Shown here: piece after piece, positions 45,375 to 54,402 of the stretch
Layout: the number at the start of each line of letters is the position of its first letter
Position numbering within the stretch: the first letter of the stretch is position 1
Assembly (NCBI RefSeq): GCF_014138285.1
Contig: NZ_JACGXN010000001.1
Coordinates: 186,001 to 250,000, forward strand
Length of the DNA: 64,000 nucleotides
Reading direction: 5' to 3'
Source of the DNA: Phyllobacterium myrsinacearum
GTDB taxonomy: Bacteria; Pseudomonadota; Alphaproteobacteria; Rhizobiales; Rhizobiaceae
The notes under the pieces: generated by a model
Seen by the model: only the letters and a program-made list of their open reading frames with translations
Databases searched by the model: none
What the model was told of the DNA's origin: nothing
Program-made: the position numbers and the translations under genes

Positions 45375-46150
45375 GAGCCCTCACCGGTAAAATAGCGTGT
45401 TGGCGTGACACCGAACACACGCCGGAACATGGCAATGAACGCACTGATATTGTTGTAGCCGACATCCAGCGCGACTGACGTGACCGCCTCTCCCGCTGCC
45501 AGCAATTCCAGTGCCCGCATCAGCCGGGCGCGCTGGCGCCATTCCGTAAATGTAAAACCAGTTTCGACAACGAATTTTCGCGTCATCGTGCGAACGGGAA
45601 TGCCGGCCCATTCGGCCCATTCCTCTGCTTTTCGTTCATCCAGCAGATTATCGGTGAAAGCCTGTGCGATACGCGCGAGTCGTGTATCCACCGGCATGGG
45701 CAGACCGAGATCCTCATGCGGCAGGCCGGCAATTTCATCGAGGATGACGCGTGCTATGCGCTCCCGCACCGGATTGAGGTCACCGCCCTTCCAGCTTGCC
45801 GCACGATAGACGGCCTCACGCAGCAGTCCGGAACTGCGCAGGGTGCAGGGAACGGCGGGAAGCATGGCGCATTCGGGTTCCGCCACATAGACGCTCCAGC
45901 CGAAATAGGGACCGTGCGAGCGCAGGGAATGCCTGTGGTGCGGCGGTATCCAGACCGCATGAATGGCAGGCACGACCCATTGCCCTGCTTCCGTGCCAAC
46001 CGTGAGCAAACCTGTGCTCGCCCCGAGCAGTTGTCCCCGCGCATGGGCGTGCACGGCAATGAACCGCGGAATACTGCCATCCTGTTTGCCCGCTATAATC
46101 ATTGGGCCTTCGGATGACATGGCTCGCTCAGGTGTAATGAAATAGCTCAT
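45371..46150 (-). CDS. AraC family transcriptional regulator with N-terminal cupin
   Basis: A 259-residue regulator. The first ~110 residues form a cupin-type ligand domain (WVVPAIHAVWIPPHHRHSLRSHG), and the C-terminal part has the two AraC HTH motifs (EEWAEWAGIPVRTMTRKFVVETG and VTSVALDVGYNNISAFIAMFRRVFG). Divergent from the small gene at 46247, which it may control. Confidence 0.9.
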   Translation of the reverse strand: MSYFITPERAMSSEGPMIIAGKQDGSIPRFIAVHAHARGQLLGASTGLLTVGTEAGQWVVPAIHAVWIPPHHRHSLRSHGPYFGWSVYVAEPECAMLPAVPCTLRSSGLLREAVYRAASWKGGDLNPVRERIARVILDEIAGLPHEDLGLPMPVDTRLARIAQAFTDNLLDERKAEEWAEWAGIPVRTMTRKFVVETGFTFTEWRQRARLMRALELLAAGEAVTSVALDVGYNNISAFIAMFRRVFGVTPTRYFTGEGS

Positions 46151-46246
46151 TTTGGCCTCAACGCCGTATTCATTGGCACCAATACGATAGCAGGGCCAAA
46201 GCAGTTTGGGTAGTTTGCACTCAGCATTTTCCCAAAGGAGACAGAC

Positions 46247-46501
46247 ATGCGTGCCAAGGATATTTTACCCGACGATATCAACGAGGTTCAGGTCAACGAT
46301 GTGGCCGTGCGCAAAGGCACCGTCGGTGCCTTCCTCATCAATTCGCGGCTGTGGCTGAAACCGGACGCATCCCCCGAGGAGCGCGCGGCGGCCGAAGAGG
46401 ACATTCTTGAGGCCCTGCCCGCCTTGGTGGCACTCGGACTGTTCGACTTCTTATCGATCCGCAATCCAAAACTCAGCGAACTCGTCGCCATGCACATCTG
46501 A
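46247..46501 (+). CDS. small conserved hypothetical protein
   Basis: An 84-residue acidic protein (MRAKDILPDDINEVQVNDVAVRKGTVGAFL onward) with ALVALGLFDFLSIRNPKL near the end. No known domain. AAAGGAGACAGAC precedes the ATG, a strong ribosome site. It is followed by another unknown gene 47 bases later, and is divergent from an AraC regulator. Confidence 0.72.
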   Translation: MRAKDILPDDINEVQVNDVAVRKGTVGAFLINSRLWLKPDASPEERAAAEEDILEALPALVALGLFDFLSIRNPKLSELVAMHI

Positions 46502-46548
46502 ACCACGCTGGCGGCAGCGCCGCCGGCTTTTTCGCCACGGAGGCAGCA

Positions 46549-46941
46549 ATGCTTATTGATCTCACGGAATTTCCGCTTGTTTATTTGCGGGCGGAGCAGG
46601 AAAGCAACCGAAGCCCTGAAGCCCAGATCAAGGCCCTGTTCGCGCGCGGCGAGCGTTTCGTCATGATCGCCGATCATTCGCCGGAAGATCATCATGAGGA
46701 ACCACATGCGCAGCGCAAGGAACGGGCGCTCATTCTCAAGCGCTTCCGCGATCAGCTGTCACGTTGGTGTGCGGGTGCCATCGTCATCGAAAACAGGGGT
46801 CCCGTAGCCAAGCCGATCAAGCTGGCTTCGCAAGCATTCGGGCATGCGTTCGGCGTACCATTCGCCTTTGTCAAAGACGATATTACTGCCCGGGAAACCG
46901 CGCGGCGCATCCTCGTTCCGCAGGCCTTTCCGCTCGGCTGA
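46549..46941 (+). CDS. hypothetical protein
   Basis: A 130-residue protein starting MLIDLTEFPLVYLRAEQES, with many charged residues (DHSPEDHHEEPHAQRKERA) and a C-terminal RRILVPQAFPLG. No family is recognised. GGAGGCAGC precedes the start. It probably shares a transcript with the gene at 46247. A 29-base space separates its stop from the ECF41 promoter. Confidence 0.7.
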   Translation: MLIDLTEFPLVYLRAEQESNRSPEAQIKALFARGERFVMIADHSPEDHHEEPHAQRKERALILKRFRDQLSRWCAGAIVIENRGPVAKPIKLASQAFGHAFGVPFAFVKDDITARETARRILVPQAFPLG

Positions 46942-46969
46942 AAAATATCTTTGAAAAATTTTCGGAGGA

Positions 46970-46996
46970 TGTCACATCGGGCCTTTCCATCTCGTC
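46970..46996 (+). promoter_or_regulatory. ECF41-type sigma promoter
   Basis: TGTCACA at 46970-46976, then 16 bases, then CGTC at 46993-46996. This equals the bipartite motif I recall as described for ECF41 sigma factors. It lies 40 bases before the decarboxylase start, the canonical position, and would make the sigma gene autoregulated. Confidence 0.8.
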
Positions 46997-47036
46997 TTGT
47001 GTGCAGGCAACGAAATGCCCAACAAGGAGACGAATG

Positions 47037-47489
47037 ATGAAAGCCCGATTGAACGCCTATAATTACGCCGCCCTCAAGCCAATGCTTGCCATGGAAGAGA
47101 GCGTGGTCAACAGCGGTCTGGAACACAGCCTGATCGAACTGGTCAAGATGCGCGCTTCACAGATCAACGGCTGTGCCTTCTGCCTCGACATGCACTCAAA
47201 GGATGCGATCAAGAACGGCGAAACCCCGCAGCGGTTGTTCCTGCTTGATGCCTGGCGGGAATCGCCGCTTTATAGCGATCGGGAACGCGCCGCTCTCGGC
47301 TGGACCGAGGCGTTGACACTGGTCGCAGAAACTCATGCGGCAGACAGCGACTTTGAGCCACTCAAGGCGCAGTTCACCGAGGAGGAGATCGTCAAATTGA
47401 CCATGCTGATCGTGACCATCAACGCATGGAACCGGATCGCCATCGGCTTCCGCTCCATTCATCCGGTAGACAAAGCCCGTGCAGCCTGA
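47037..47489 (+). CDS. carboxymuconolactone decarboxylase family protein (AhpD-like)
   Basis: A 150-residue all-helical protein with the AhpD-type CxxC at Cys46 and Cys49, in GCAFCLDMH, and the following His53. Proteins of this family linked to ECF41 sigma factors are thought to be peroxidase- or disulfide-active rather than true decarboxylases. The ATG at 47037 sits 6 bases after AAGGAGA; a preceding ATG at 47034 is possible. It overlaps the downstream sigma gene by 11 bases. Confidence 0.9.
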   Translation: MKARLNAYNYAALKPMLAMEESVVNSGLEHSLIELVKMRASQINGCAFCLDMHSKDAIKNGETPQRLFLLDAWRESPLYSDRERAALGWTEALTLVAETHAADSDFEPLKAQFTEEEIVKLTMLIVTINAWNRIAIGFRSIHPVDKARAA

Positions 47490-48342
47490 CGCTACCGAAA
47501 CGTTCAACCGCCTCCGGCCCCGGCTGATCCGCATTGCCTACCGCATGCTCGGCTCCGTCGTGGAGGCGGAGGATATTGTGCAGGAAGGGTTCATTCGCTG
47601 GCACCAGGCCGACCGGTCTCAGGTGCGCAGCGAGGAGGCCTTCCTCGTGCGCACCATATCGCGGCTTTGTCTCGATCACTTGAAATCCGCTCGGGTCCGA
47701 AGGGAAACCTACGTGGGAAGCTGGCTGCCTGAACCGATCTTCGATCCAAGTGAAGAAGAAGCCGACAATGACATCACCCTCACCCTGATGATGGCGCTGG
47801 AACGCCTTTCGCCACTCGAGCGGGCCGCGTTTCTGCTGCACGACGTCTTCGGACAGGATTTCAACCAGGTATCGGAAGCCATCAGCCGCGATCCCGCAAC
47901 CTGCCGCCAACTGGCCAGCCGGGCGCGTACCCATGTACAGGAGGCGAAACCACGGTTTCCCGTATCGAACGAACACGGCCAGAATATTGCGACGGCTTTC
48001 TTCAACGCGTCACGCAGTGGCGACACGCAGGCCTTGCAGGCTCTGCTTGCAGAAGACGTAACCCTCTATACCGATGGCGGAGGTATCCGTCCCTCGGCGA
48101 TCAATCCCGTCTATACGCCCGACAAGGTTTCGCGCTTTTTCGCCGGTATTTCCCACCGCGAGAAATACTACAAACCGCCTATTCTGCGTGAGTGTCTCAT
48201 CGACGGTCTTCCCGGCTATGTCACCCGCGAATCTGATGGTCTAATTCAAACGACGGCCCTCGAAATCGAGGACGGAAAGATCAAGGCCATCTATATCGTC
48301 CGCAATCCGGAAAAACTGGGTCATATTGTATTTCCAAATTGA
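47479..48342 (+). CDS. ECF41-type RNA polymerase sigma factor with C-terminal SnoaL-like domain
   Basis: A 287-residue ECF sigma factor. Region 2 is at about 10-75 (YRMLGSVVEAEDIVQEGFIRWH) and region 4 at about 105-155. The ECF41 hallmarks are present: the linker WLPEP at 82-86, DGGG at 199-202, and NPEKL at 276-280 (usually NPDKL). The C-terminal SnoaL-like domain is known to control the sigma's own activity in this group, without a classical anti-sigma factor. The GTG start overlaps the decarboxylase gene, its usual ECF41 partner. Confidence 0.93.
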   Translation: MQPDATETFNRLRPRLIRIAYRMLGSVVEAEDIVQEGFIRWHQADRSQVRSEEAFLVRTISRLCLDHLKSARVRRETYVGSWLPEPIFDPSEEEADNDITLTLMMALERLSPLERAAFLLHDVFGQDFNQVSEAISRDPATCRQLASRARTHVQEAKPRFPVSNEHGQNIATAFFNASRSGDTQALQALLAEDVTLYTDGGGIRPSAINPVYTPDKVSRFFAGISHREKYYKPPILRECLIDGLPGYVTRESDGLIQTTALEIEDGKIKAIYIVRNPEKLGHIVFPN

Positions 48343-48383
48343 TCCAGCCACTGCGATAAAGCCTGCCCAATCTGGTCCGGGCT

Positions 48384-49043
48384 TTATCGCAGCGTTTTGA
48401 GCTCGGTCTCGATGATCGACGACATCTGGGCGGTCGTTAGCGAGCCAACATATTTCTTGCCATTGATGAAGAATGTCGGCGTGCCGGTGACCCCAAATTC
48501 CTTGAGCGCCCGTTCGCGAGAGGCATTCACCTTGTTCAAAAGCTCCTGATTTGCCAGGCAGGATTTGAACTCGCCCTCTGTCAGACCCGCCAGTTTCGAT
48601 GTCTGTTGCAGATACCCCGTGATATCCTTGGTCTCCATCCACTGCCGCTGATGCCGGAACAACGTCTCGATGAATGGATAGTACCGTTCCTTCGTCACGC
48701 AGCGCGCCAGCATAAAGATGCCCGTAGAGCGTGGCTCCAGCGGCAATTCGCGAAAGATAAGCTTCGCCTTACCGGTGCTGATATACGTCTGCTTGATCGC
48801 GGGCAGGGTTTCCACGGTAAAATCCGCACAGTGCGAGCAGCCCATGGACGCGTATTCAACGATGGTCACCGGCGCGTCAGCATTGCCGAGGATCATATCC
48901 TCAAGCGGTCCCGGCTGCATGAGCTTTGTCACATCCACCGTGCCGACCGGTTCAGGGATGGCTTCGCCGGCGGCCATCGCCGGGACAGCCACAGACAGAG
49001 CGGCGCCGACGGACATCAGCAGCGTATCGCGGCGATTTGGCAT
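48384..49043 (-). CDS. DsbA family thioredoxin-fold protein
   Basis: A 219-residue exported disulfide-exchange protein. The N terminus MPNRRDTLLMSVGAALSVAV has a twin-arginine-like RRDTLL and a hydrophobic stretch. The active site is Cys69-Ser-His-Cys72 in YASMGCSHCADF. Its fold (DsbA/thioredoxin_4) includes VTGTPTFFINGKKYVG with the cis-proline. The start at 49043 has GGGAG upstream. Its role in the periplasm is probably as a thiol oxidase or isomerase. Confidence 0.87.
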   Translation of the reverse strand: MPNRRDTLLMSVGAALSVAVPAMAAGEAIPEPVGTVDVTKLMQPGPLEDMILGNADAPVTIVEYASMGCSHCADFTVETLPAIKQTYISTGKAKLIFRELPLEPRSTGIFMLARCVTKERYYPFIETLFRHQRQWMETKDITGYLQQTSKLAGLTEGEFKSCLANQELLNKVNASRERALKEFGVTGTPTFFINGKKYVGSLTTAQMSSIIETELKTLR

Positions 49044-49214
49044 TGGAATTTTCTCCCGATCAGCATTCGAAGCAGGCACCTGTCTACATCAGTATCCGTG
49101 ACTTTTTCATGGAGTATCGCCTATCGGCGCGAATACCCGTTGATCATTTGCACGTTGACCCACCGAAAAGCCGCGCTAACGATAGCGCCACCTCTCACCC
49201 AATGGAATGATCCC

Positions 49215-50003
49215 ATGCAAGAACTCACAATGTATCAGGTCGATGCCTTCACCAGTGTGCTTTTTCGCGGCAATCCGGCCGCTGTTCTGGTGCTCGACGA
49301 CTGGCTGCCCGAGGCAACAATGCAAAACATTGCCGCCGAGAACAATCTCGCGGAAACCGCATTCGTCAGGCCCAATGGCAAGGGATGGGATCTGCGCTGG
49401 TTCACGCCGGTGCACGAAGCGCCGTTCTGCGGCCATGCCACGCTGGCGACATCGCACGTGCTCGCACACGAGCTGGGCATTGACGGCCAGCTGGTGTTTG
49501 AAACGCAGGTCGGTACCTTGCGCGTTGATCGCAGCAATGGCGGCTATCAGCTTGATTTTCCGAGCTTTCCACCTGAGATCCTGACCGAAACTCCAGCGCC
49601 TTTGCAGGCCATTTTCGGCACGGATGAGATCAAGGCGTTCCGCAATTTCGAAAACATATTCGTCGTGCTTGCCGATGAACAGGCCATTCTGAGCTTCGTA
49701 CCCGATCTGCCCGAAATCCTGAAACTCGATCCTTTAAGCCTTGTGATCACGGCAAAGGGCGACGAGCACGATTTCGTTTCGCGCTACTTTGCGCCGCTCG
49801 CCGGCATTCCCGAAGATCCGGTCACCGGCTCCATTCACGCGACGCTCGTGCCCTATTGGGCGCAGAAGCTGGGCAAGCCGAATCTTTCCGCCTTCCAGCG
49901 CTCCAGCCGCGGCGGGCATCTCCTGTGCGAGTTGAAAGGCGACCGCGTTCTCATTTCAGGATCGGCGGTCACCTTCATGAAGGCGCGGATTTACCTGCCC
50001 TGA
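49215..50003 (+). CDS. PhzF family isomerase
   Basis: A 262-residue PhzF-fold protein: YQVDAFTSVLFRGNPAAVLVLDDWLP, the catalytic Glu context NNLAETAFV, RWFTPVHEAPFCGHATLATSHVL (key PFCGHATLA) and EDPVTGSIHATLVPYW. PhzF-like enzymes isomerise or epimerise diverse small molecules; this one is not tied to phenazine synthesis. The frame continues upstream antisense to the DsbA gene, but the ATG at 49215 gives the family N terminus. It converges with pyrC, overlapping by 13 bases. Confidence 0.9.
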   Translation: MQELTMYQVDAFTSVLFRGNPAAVLVLDDWLPEATMQNIAAENNLAETAFVRPNGKGWDLRWFTPVHEAPFCGHATLATSHVLAHELGIDGQLVFETQVGTLRVDRSNGGYQLDFPSFPPEILTETPAPLQAIFGTDEIKAFRNFENIFVVLADEQAILSFVPDLPEILKLDPLSLVITAKGDEHDFVSRYFAPLAGIPEDPVTGSIHATLVPYWAQKLGKPNLSAFQRSSRGGHLLCELKGDRVLISGSAVTFMKARIYLP

Positions 50004-51328
50004 CCAAGCGCTTCGCCGAACAGGACCGGCTCGCCCTGCGACGGCGTGACGATTTCGCCGTCCCACATCACCTTGATGCCGCGCACGATGGTGCCGACGG
50101 GCCAGCCGGTGACGATCTTGCCGTCATACGGCGTCCAGCCGGCCTTGGAGCCGACCTGCGCATTGGTGATGGTTTCGCGCCGCTTCATGTCGACGATGGT
50201 CAGATCCGCGTCGTAGCCGACGGCGATGCGGCCCTTGCGCGCCATGCCGAACAGACGGTTGGGGCCGTGCGAGCTCAGATCGACAAAACGTTCGATCGAC
50301 AGGCGACCGGCATTGACATGATCCAGCATGATCGGCACCAGGGTCTGCACGCCGGTCATACCCGATGGCGATGCCGGATAGGGTTTTGACTTTTCTTCCA
50401 GCGTGTGCGGCGCATGGTCGGAACCGAGTACGTCGACAATGCCCTGCCCGATGCCCTTCCAGACACCATCACGGTGGCGCACATCGCGCACCGGCGGGTT
50501 CATCTGCAGGAGTGTGCCAAGAGTCGCGTACTGGCTGGCATCGAGCGTCAAATGGTGCGGTGTTGCCTCGCAGCTTGCCACATCCTTGTGCCCGGCCAGA
50601 AAATCGATCTCCTCCGCCGTCGAAATGTGCAGCACGTGAATGCGTGCGCCGGTTTCCCGGGCGATGCGGACAAGCCGCTCGGTGCACTGAAGCGCGGCGA
50701 TCTCATCACGCCAGACCGGGTGCGACGACGGATCATTGGCAATGCGATAGCTTTCGCGCTCGCGCAGACGGAATTCATCTTCGGAGTGGAAGGCAGCGCG
50801 GCGGCGGGTGTTGCGCAGGATGGAAGCCACACCCTCGTCATCCTCCACCAGAAGGTCGCCGGTGGACGAGCCCATGAACACCTTGATACCAGCGGCGCCG
50901 GGCAGACGTTCCAATTCGGCCACGTCTTTCGCGTTGTCGCGTGTGCCGCCAACCCAGAAGGCGAAATCACAATGCATGCGGTGATTTCCGCGCCTTATCT
51001 TGTCTTCAAGCGTTTCCGCTGACGTGGTCAAAGGCTTGGTATTGGGCATTTCAAAGACGGCGGTGACACCGCCGAGGACGGCAGCGCGTGAACCGCTTTC
51101 CAGATCTTCCTTGTGCTCAAGGCCGGGCTCGCGGAAATGCACCTGACTGTCGACAACACCGGGAAGAATATGCAGGCCGGTCGCATCGATCACCTCGCCA
51201 GCGGAGGCACTGCCAAGATTGCCTATCGCAGCAATGCGGCCATTGGTAATGCCGATATCGCGCAACCCGACACCATCCTGATTGACAACCATTGCGCTTC
51301 TGAAAATCGTATCGAACGTCTGAGCCAT
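49991..51328 (-). CDS. pyrC: dihydroorotase family protein, HxH changed to QxH
   Basis: A 445-residue amidohydrolase of the dihydroorotase/allantoinase class. It shows PGVVDSQVHFREPG, MPNTKPLT, HVLHIST, EATPHHLTLD and SDHAPH. In the first metal motif the usual His-x-His is Gln62-Val-His64, so one metal ligand is missing. Some alphaproteobacteria share this form, so it may be a functional variant, or a relative with another role; a second pyrC would settle it. CAGGAATGG precedes the start. It is divergent from ygfZ. Confidence 0.82.
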   Translation of the reverse strand: MAQTFDTIFRSAMVVNQDGVGLRDIGITNGRIAAIGNLGSASAGEVIDATGLHILPGVVDSQVHFREPGLEHKEDLESGSRAAVLGGVTAVFEMPNTKPLTTSAETLEDKIRRGNHRMHCDFAFWVGGTRDNAKDVAELERLPGAAGIKVFMGSSTGDLLVEDDEGVASILRNTRRRAAFHSEDEFRLRERESYRIANDPSSHPVWRDEIAALQCTERLVRIARETGARIHVLHISTAEEIDFLAGHKDVASCEATPHHLTLDASQYATLGTLLQMNPPVRDVRHRDGVWKGIGQGIVDVLGSDHAPHTLEEKSKPYPASPSGMTGVQTLVPIMLDHVNAGRLSIERFVDLSSHGPNRLFGMARKGRIAVGYDADLTIVDMKRRETITNAQVGSKAGWTPYDGKIVTGWPVGTIVRGIKVMWDGEIVTPSQGEPVLFGEALGQGR

Positions 51329-51401
51329 TTGGTTTCCATTCCTGCCTTGCGAACCCTTCACTTGCGGCTTACGTAACAGGGACAGCAAAGGCAAGGGTGA
51401 T

Positions 51402-52256
51402 ATGATGCCATCGGCAAACTTAAGCGGAAGAGTGCTTCTCGATGTGACCGGAGAAGACGCTGAAAAGTTTCTGCAGAACCTGATTACAACCGATCTCGAC
51501 ACCCTCGCCGAGGGTGATCTCAAACCCGGCGCGCTGCTGAGCCCACAGGGGAAAATCCTGTTCGAGTTCCTTGTATCCCGATCCCCGGAAGGCCTGATTC
51601 TCGATACGCTGCAAACGTCGGTCAGCGACCTTCAGAAAAGACTGACGCTCTACAAGCTGCGTGCCAAGGCGCAAATTACCCTGCGGGCTGAATCGGTTAT
51701 CCGGGTTTCCTGGCAAAATGAGTCAGCCACTTCAGGCGATGATTCAAGCGTGCAGGACCGCCGCTTTCCCGATGCCTTGAATGTCCGGCGCAACTACGGC
51801 GGGGAAACCGCGCCGACTGCCGACGAGTCGCAATGGATGGCGCTGCGCATTGCCCATGGCGTCGCGGAAGCGCCCTTTGACTATGCGCTTGGCGATGCTT
51901 TCCCGCATGACGTCAATCTCGACCAGACGTCCGGCGTGTCCTTCAAAAAAGGCTGCTTCATCGGGCAGGAAGTGGTCTCACGCATGCAGCACCGCGGCAC
52001 GGCGCGCAGGCGCATTCTGATCGCCTCGGGCAATGCCAGCCTGCCGGAAACAGGCACGGCCATTACCGCAAACGGGCGAGAGATCGGCACGCTTGGCAGT
52101 GTTGTCGGCAATGCCGGGCTGGCGCTTGTGCGCATCGACCGGGTGAAGGACGCCATGGATGCGGGCACGCCCATCCTGTCAGGAGATGCAGTTCTCACCC
52201 TTGCCATTCCGCCCGAACACCGGTTTACATTTCCCGTGACGACCCAAGAGGCCTGA
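51402..52256 (+). CDS. ygfZ: YgfZ/GcvT-domain folate-binding protein
   Basis: A 284-residue tetrahydrofolate-dependent protein that helps assemble or repair certain iron-sulfur clusters. It has the GcvT fold and the signature KGCFIGQE at about 183-190 (KKGCFIGQEVVSRMQHRG). AAGGGTGAT precedes the ATG (a second ATG follows immediately). It heads a tight rightward run with HD hydrolase, phosphatase, nadQ and cupin genes, spaced 12, 9, 2 and 8 bases. Confidence 0.93.
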   Translation: MMPSANLSGRVLLDVTGEDAEKFLQNLITTDLDTLAEGDLKPGALLSPQGKILFEFLVSRSPEGLILDTLQTSVSDLQKRLTLYKLRAKAQITLRAESVIRVSWQNESATSGDDSSVQDRRFPDALNVRRNYGGETAPTADESQWMALRIAHGVAEAPFDYALGDAFPHDVNLDQTSGVSFKKGCFIGQEVVSRMQHRGTARRRILIASGNASLPETGTAITANGREIGTLGSVVGNAGLALVRIDRVKDAMDAGTPILSGDAVLTLAIPPEHRFTFPVTTQEA

Positions 52257-52268
52257 GCGGGAGATTTC

Positions 52269-52901
52269 ATGCCGAAGGCGGCGACACCTAAAAGTTCAAA
52301 GAACGAGCAACGGGCATGGCAGCGCATGCTGTCCGGCCGCAGGCTGGATCTGCTTGATCCCTCACCGCTCGACATCGAAATCGAAGATATTGCGCAGGGT
52401 CTGTCACGCGTGGCACGCTGGAACGGCCAGACCGTCGGCGACCATGCCTATTCGGTGGCGCAGCACTCCCTGCTGGTCGAGCATATTTTTGGTTTGATCG
52501 TCCCTGATGCGAGCACCGAACATCGGTTGGCCGCGCTTTTGCACGATGCACCGGAATATGTGATCGGCGACATGATATCGCCGTTCAAGGCGGTGGTGGG
52601 CGGCGATTACAAAAGTGTCGAGCTGCGCCTGCAGCAGGCCATTCATCTGCGCTTTGCCCTGCCGCCTGCCGTATCGCAAAGTCTGCGCGGCCTGATCAAA
52701 CGTGCCGATGCCATCGCCGCCTATTTTGAGGCAACCCGGCTTGCGGGCTTTGCCGAGAGGGAAGCCGTGCTTTTCTTTGGACGCCCGCGCGGAATCGACC
52801 CGCAGGGTCTCGACTTGACCGCCATGGCCACCCAGAATGCGCAGAATGCCTTTTTGCAGCGTTTTGCTGTATTGGAATCACAACGCGCCCGCAAAACATA
52901 G
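52269..52901 (+). CDS. HD-domain phosphohydrolase (YfbR-type)
   Basis: A 210-residue HD hydrolase with GDHAYSVAQHSLLVEH (His59, His66) and RLAALLHDAPEYVIGDM (His92, Asp93). Proteins of this type in E. coli act as 5'-deoxynucleotidases. This one is longer and its substrate is unknown. Its position between ygfZ and nadQ, in an operon with a phosphatase, suggests a role in nucleotide balance. Confidence 0.87.
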   Translation: MPKAATPKSSKNEQRAWQRMLSGRRLDLLDPSPLDIEIEDIAQGLSRVARWNGQTVGDHAYSVAQHSLLVEHIFGLIVPDASTEHRLAALLHDAPEYVIGDMISPFKAVVGGDYKSVELRLQQAIHLRFALPPAVSQSLRGLIKRADAIAAYFEATRLAGFAEREAVLFFGRPRGIDPQGLDLTAMATQNAQNAFLQRFAVLESQRARKT

Positions 52902-52910
52902 AGGCCAGCT

Positions 52911-53426
52911 ATGCCGCATATCATCGTCACTCCCCTTTCCCGGCTTGCCGAGACGGCAACGCGTTCGGGTGCGCGGGATATGGTGACGCTGATCAATATG
53001 GGCACCCCGGTTGAACGGCCCGCCGAAATTGCCGAAGCACGGCATCTGTTTCTCGGGTTCAACGATATTGTCGAACCGGCAGATGGCATGACCCCGCCGG
53101 GTGCCGAGCACGTGCAGAGCCTTATTGCCTTTGGTCGCAACTGGGACCGCCGGACGCCGCTGCTGGTGCATTGCTATGCGGGCATCTCGCGTTCTACTGC
53201 CGGGGCCTATATTACCGCACTGGCGCTCAATCCCGAGCTTGACGAGATATGGTTGGCCCAGGCACTGCGCCGGAACGCTCCTTCCGCCACGCCGAACAGC
53301 AGGCTTGTTGCTTTGGGCGACGATATCCTTGGCCGCAACGGGCGTATGGTCGACGCAATCAAGGCCATCGGCCGCGGCGAAGAAGCGTTTGAAGGCACCC
53401 CTTTCATCCTGCCGCTTGTGGTATAG
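52911..53426 (+). CDS. tyrosine phosphatase-like protein
   Basis: A 171-residue protein with the phosphatase loop HCYAGISRS, Cys88 and Arg94, following the C-x5-R pattern of dual-specificity phosphatases. The fold fits a small DSP-type enzyme. Its target could be a phosphotyrosine or a small phosphoester. It starts 9 bases after the HD gene and is 2 bases before nadQ. Confidence 0.87.
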   Translation: MPHIIVTPLSRLAETATRSGARDMVTLINMGTPVERPAEIAEARHLFLGFNDIVEPADGMTPPGAEHVQSLIAFGRNWDRRTPLLVHCYAGISRSTAGAYITALALNPELDEIWLAQALRRNAPSATPNSRLVALGDDILGRNGRMVDAIKAIGRGEEAFEGTPFILPLVV

Positions 53427-53428
53427 CG

Positions 53429-54394
53429 ATGACGACGATCGCTGCACCCAACGCTGTCGAGATCAACCTGAGCGCCGCCATTGCTGCGGTTGCCGACAAT
53501 GATCCGCTGATCCTGACGACGCCGGCCAGCGATGATACCCAACGGGATGAATTGCCGTTCGGCCCGTTCAATCCACTGGCGCACCGCACGTTCGAGACCG
53601 GCCTGCGCGAGTGGGTGGCAGAGCAGACCCCCCTGCGCCTCGGTTATGTCGAGCAGCTCTACACATTCGGCGACCGCGGGCGGCACAAGACGGCTGAGGA
53701 CCGTGACCTGCATATCGTCTCCGTCGGCTATCTCGCGCTCACGCGGATCACCGACGAAAACCGGGAAGCCCTGCGCAAATCCGGCGCGCGCTGGCGCAGC
53801 TGGTATTCATTTCTGCCATGGGAAGATTGGCGCGGCGGCAAGCCCGCCATGATCGATGACACCATTCGCCCGGCACTGTGCCAATGGGCCGAACAGGGCA
53901 ACTCCCACGCGCGCATGAGCCGGTTCCGGCTGGCCTTCGGCGATGATGGCATAGTCTGGGATGAAGAGCGCGTGCTGGAACGCTATGAATTGCTCTACGA
54001 AGCGGGTCTTGTCAGCGAGGCCGTGCGCGACGGGCGCGCCGACCCGCCCGCCCTCACAGGCAATCTCGGCCTGCCCATGAGTTTCGACCACCGCCGGATT
54101 CTGGCGACGGCGATTTCACGCCTGCGCGCCAAGCTGAAATACCGGCCCGTCGTGTTCGAATTGATGCCGCCGACCTTCACCCTCACCGCGCTGCAGGAAA
54201 CCGTCGAAGCCATTTCCGGCCGTCACCTGCACAAGCAGAATTTCCGCCGTCTGGTTGAAGGGACGGAACTGGTCGAACCCACCGGGGCTGAACAGACGCA
54301 GGCCCGCGGGCGGCCGGCGGCCCTTTACCGGTTCAGACACAATGTGCTGGAAGAGCGCAGCGTCGCGGGCCTGCGGGTCGGCGGGCGCGGATAG
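53429..54394 (+). CDS. nadQ: NadQ-type NAD biosynthesis regulator
   Basis: A 321-residue protein with a Nudix-like fold lacking the catalytic Nudix box, and a C-terminal winged helix (around 230-300, VFELMPPTFTLTALQETVEAISGRHLHKQNFRRLV). This matches the COG4111 family described as NadQ, the regulator of nadABC in alphaproteobacteria. The nadA operon lies 6 kb downstream with an operator-like palindrome before nadA. NadQ target and ligand here are inferred from the family. It starts 2 bases after the phosphatase gene. Confidence 0.85.
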   Translation: MTTIAAPNAVEINLSAAIAAVADNDPLILTTPASDDTQRDELPFGPFNPLAHRTFETGLREWVAEQTPLRLGYVEQLYTFGDRGRHKTAEDRDLHIVSVGYLALTRITDENREALRKSGARWRSWYSFLPWEDWRGGKPAMIDDTIRPALCQWAEQGNSHARMSRFRLAFGDDGIVWDEERVLERYELLYEAGLVSEAVRDGRADPPALTGNLGLPMSFDHRRILATAISRLRAKLKYRPVVFELMPPTFTLTALQETVEAISGRHLHKQNFRRLVEGTELVEPTGAEQTQARGRPAALYRFRHNVLEERSVAGLRVGGRG

Positions 54395-54402
54395 GAGAGG
54401 TT

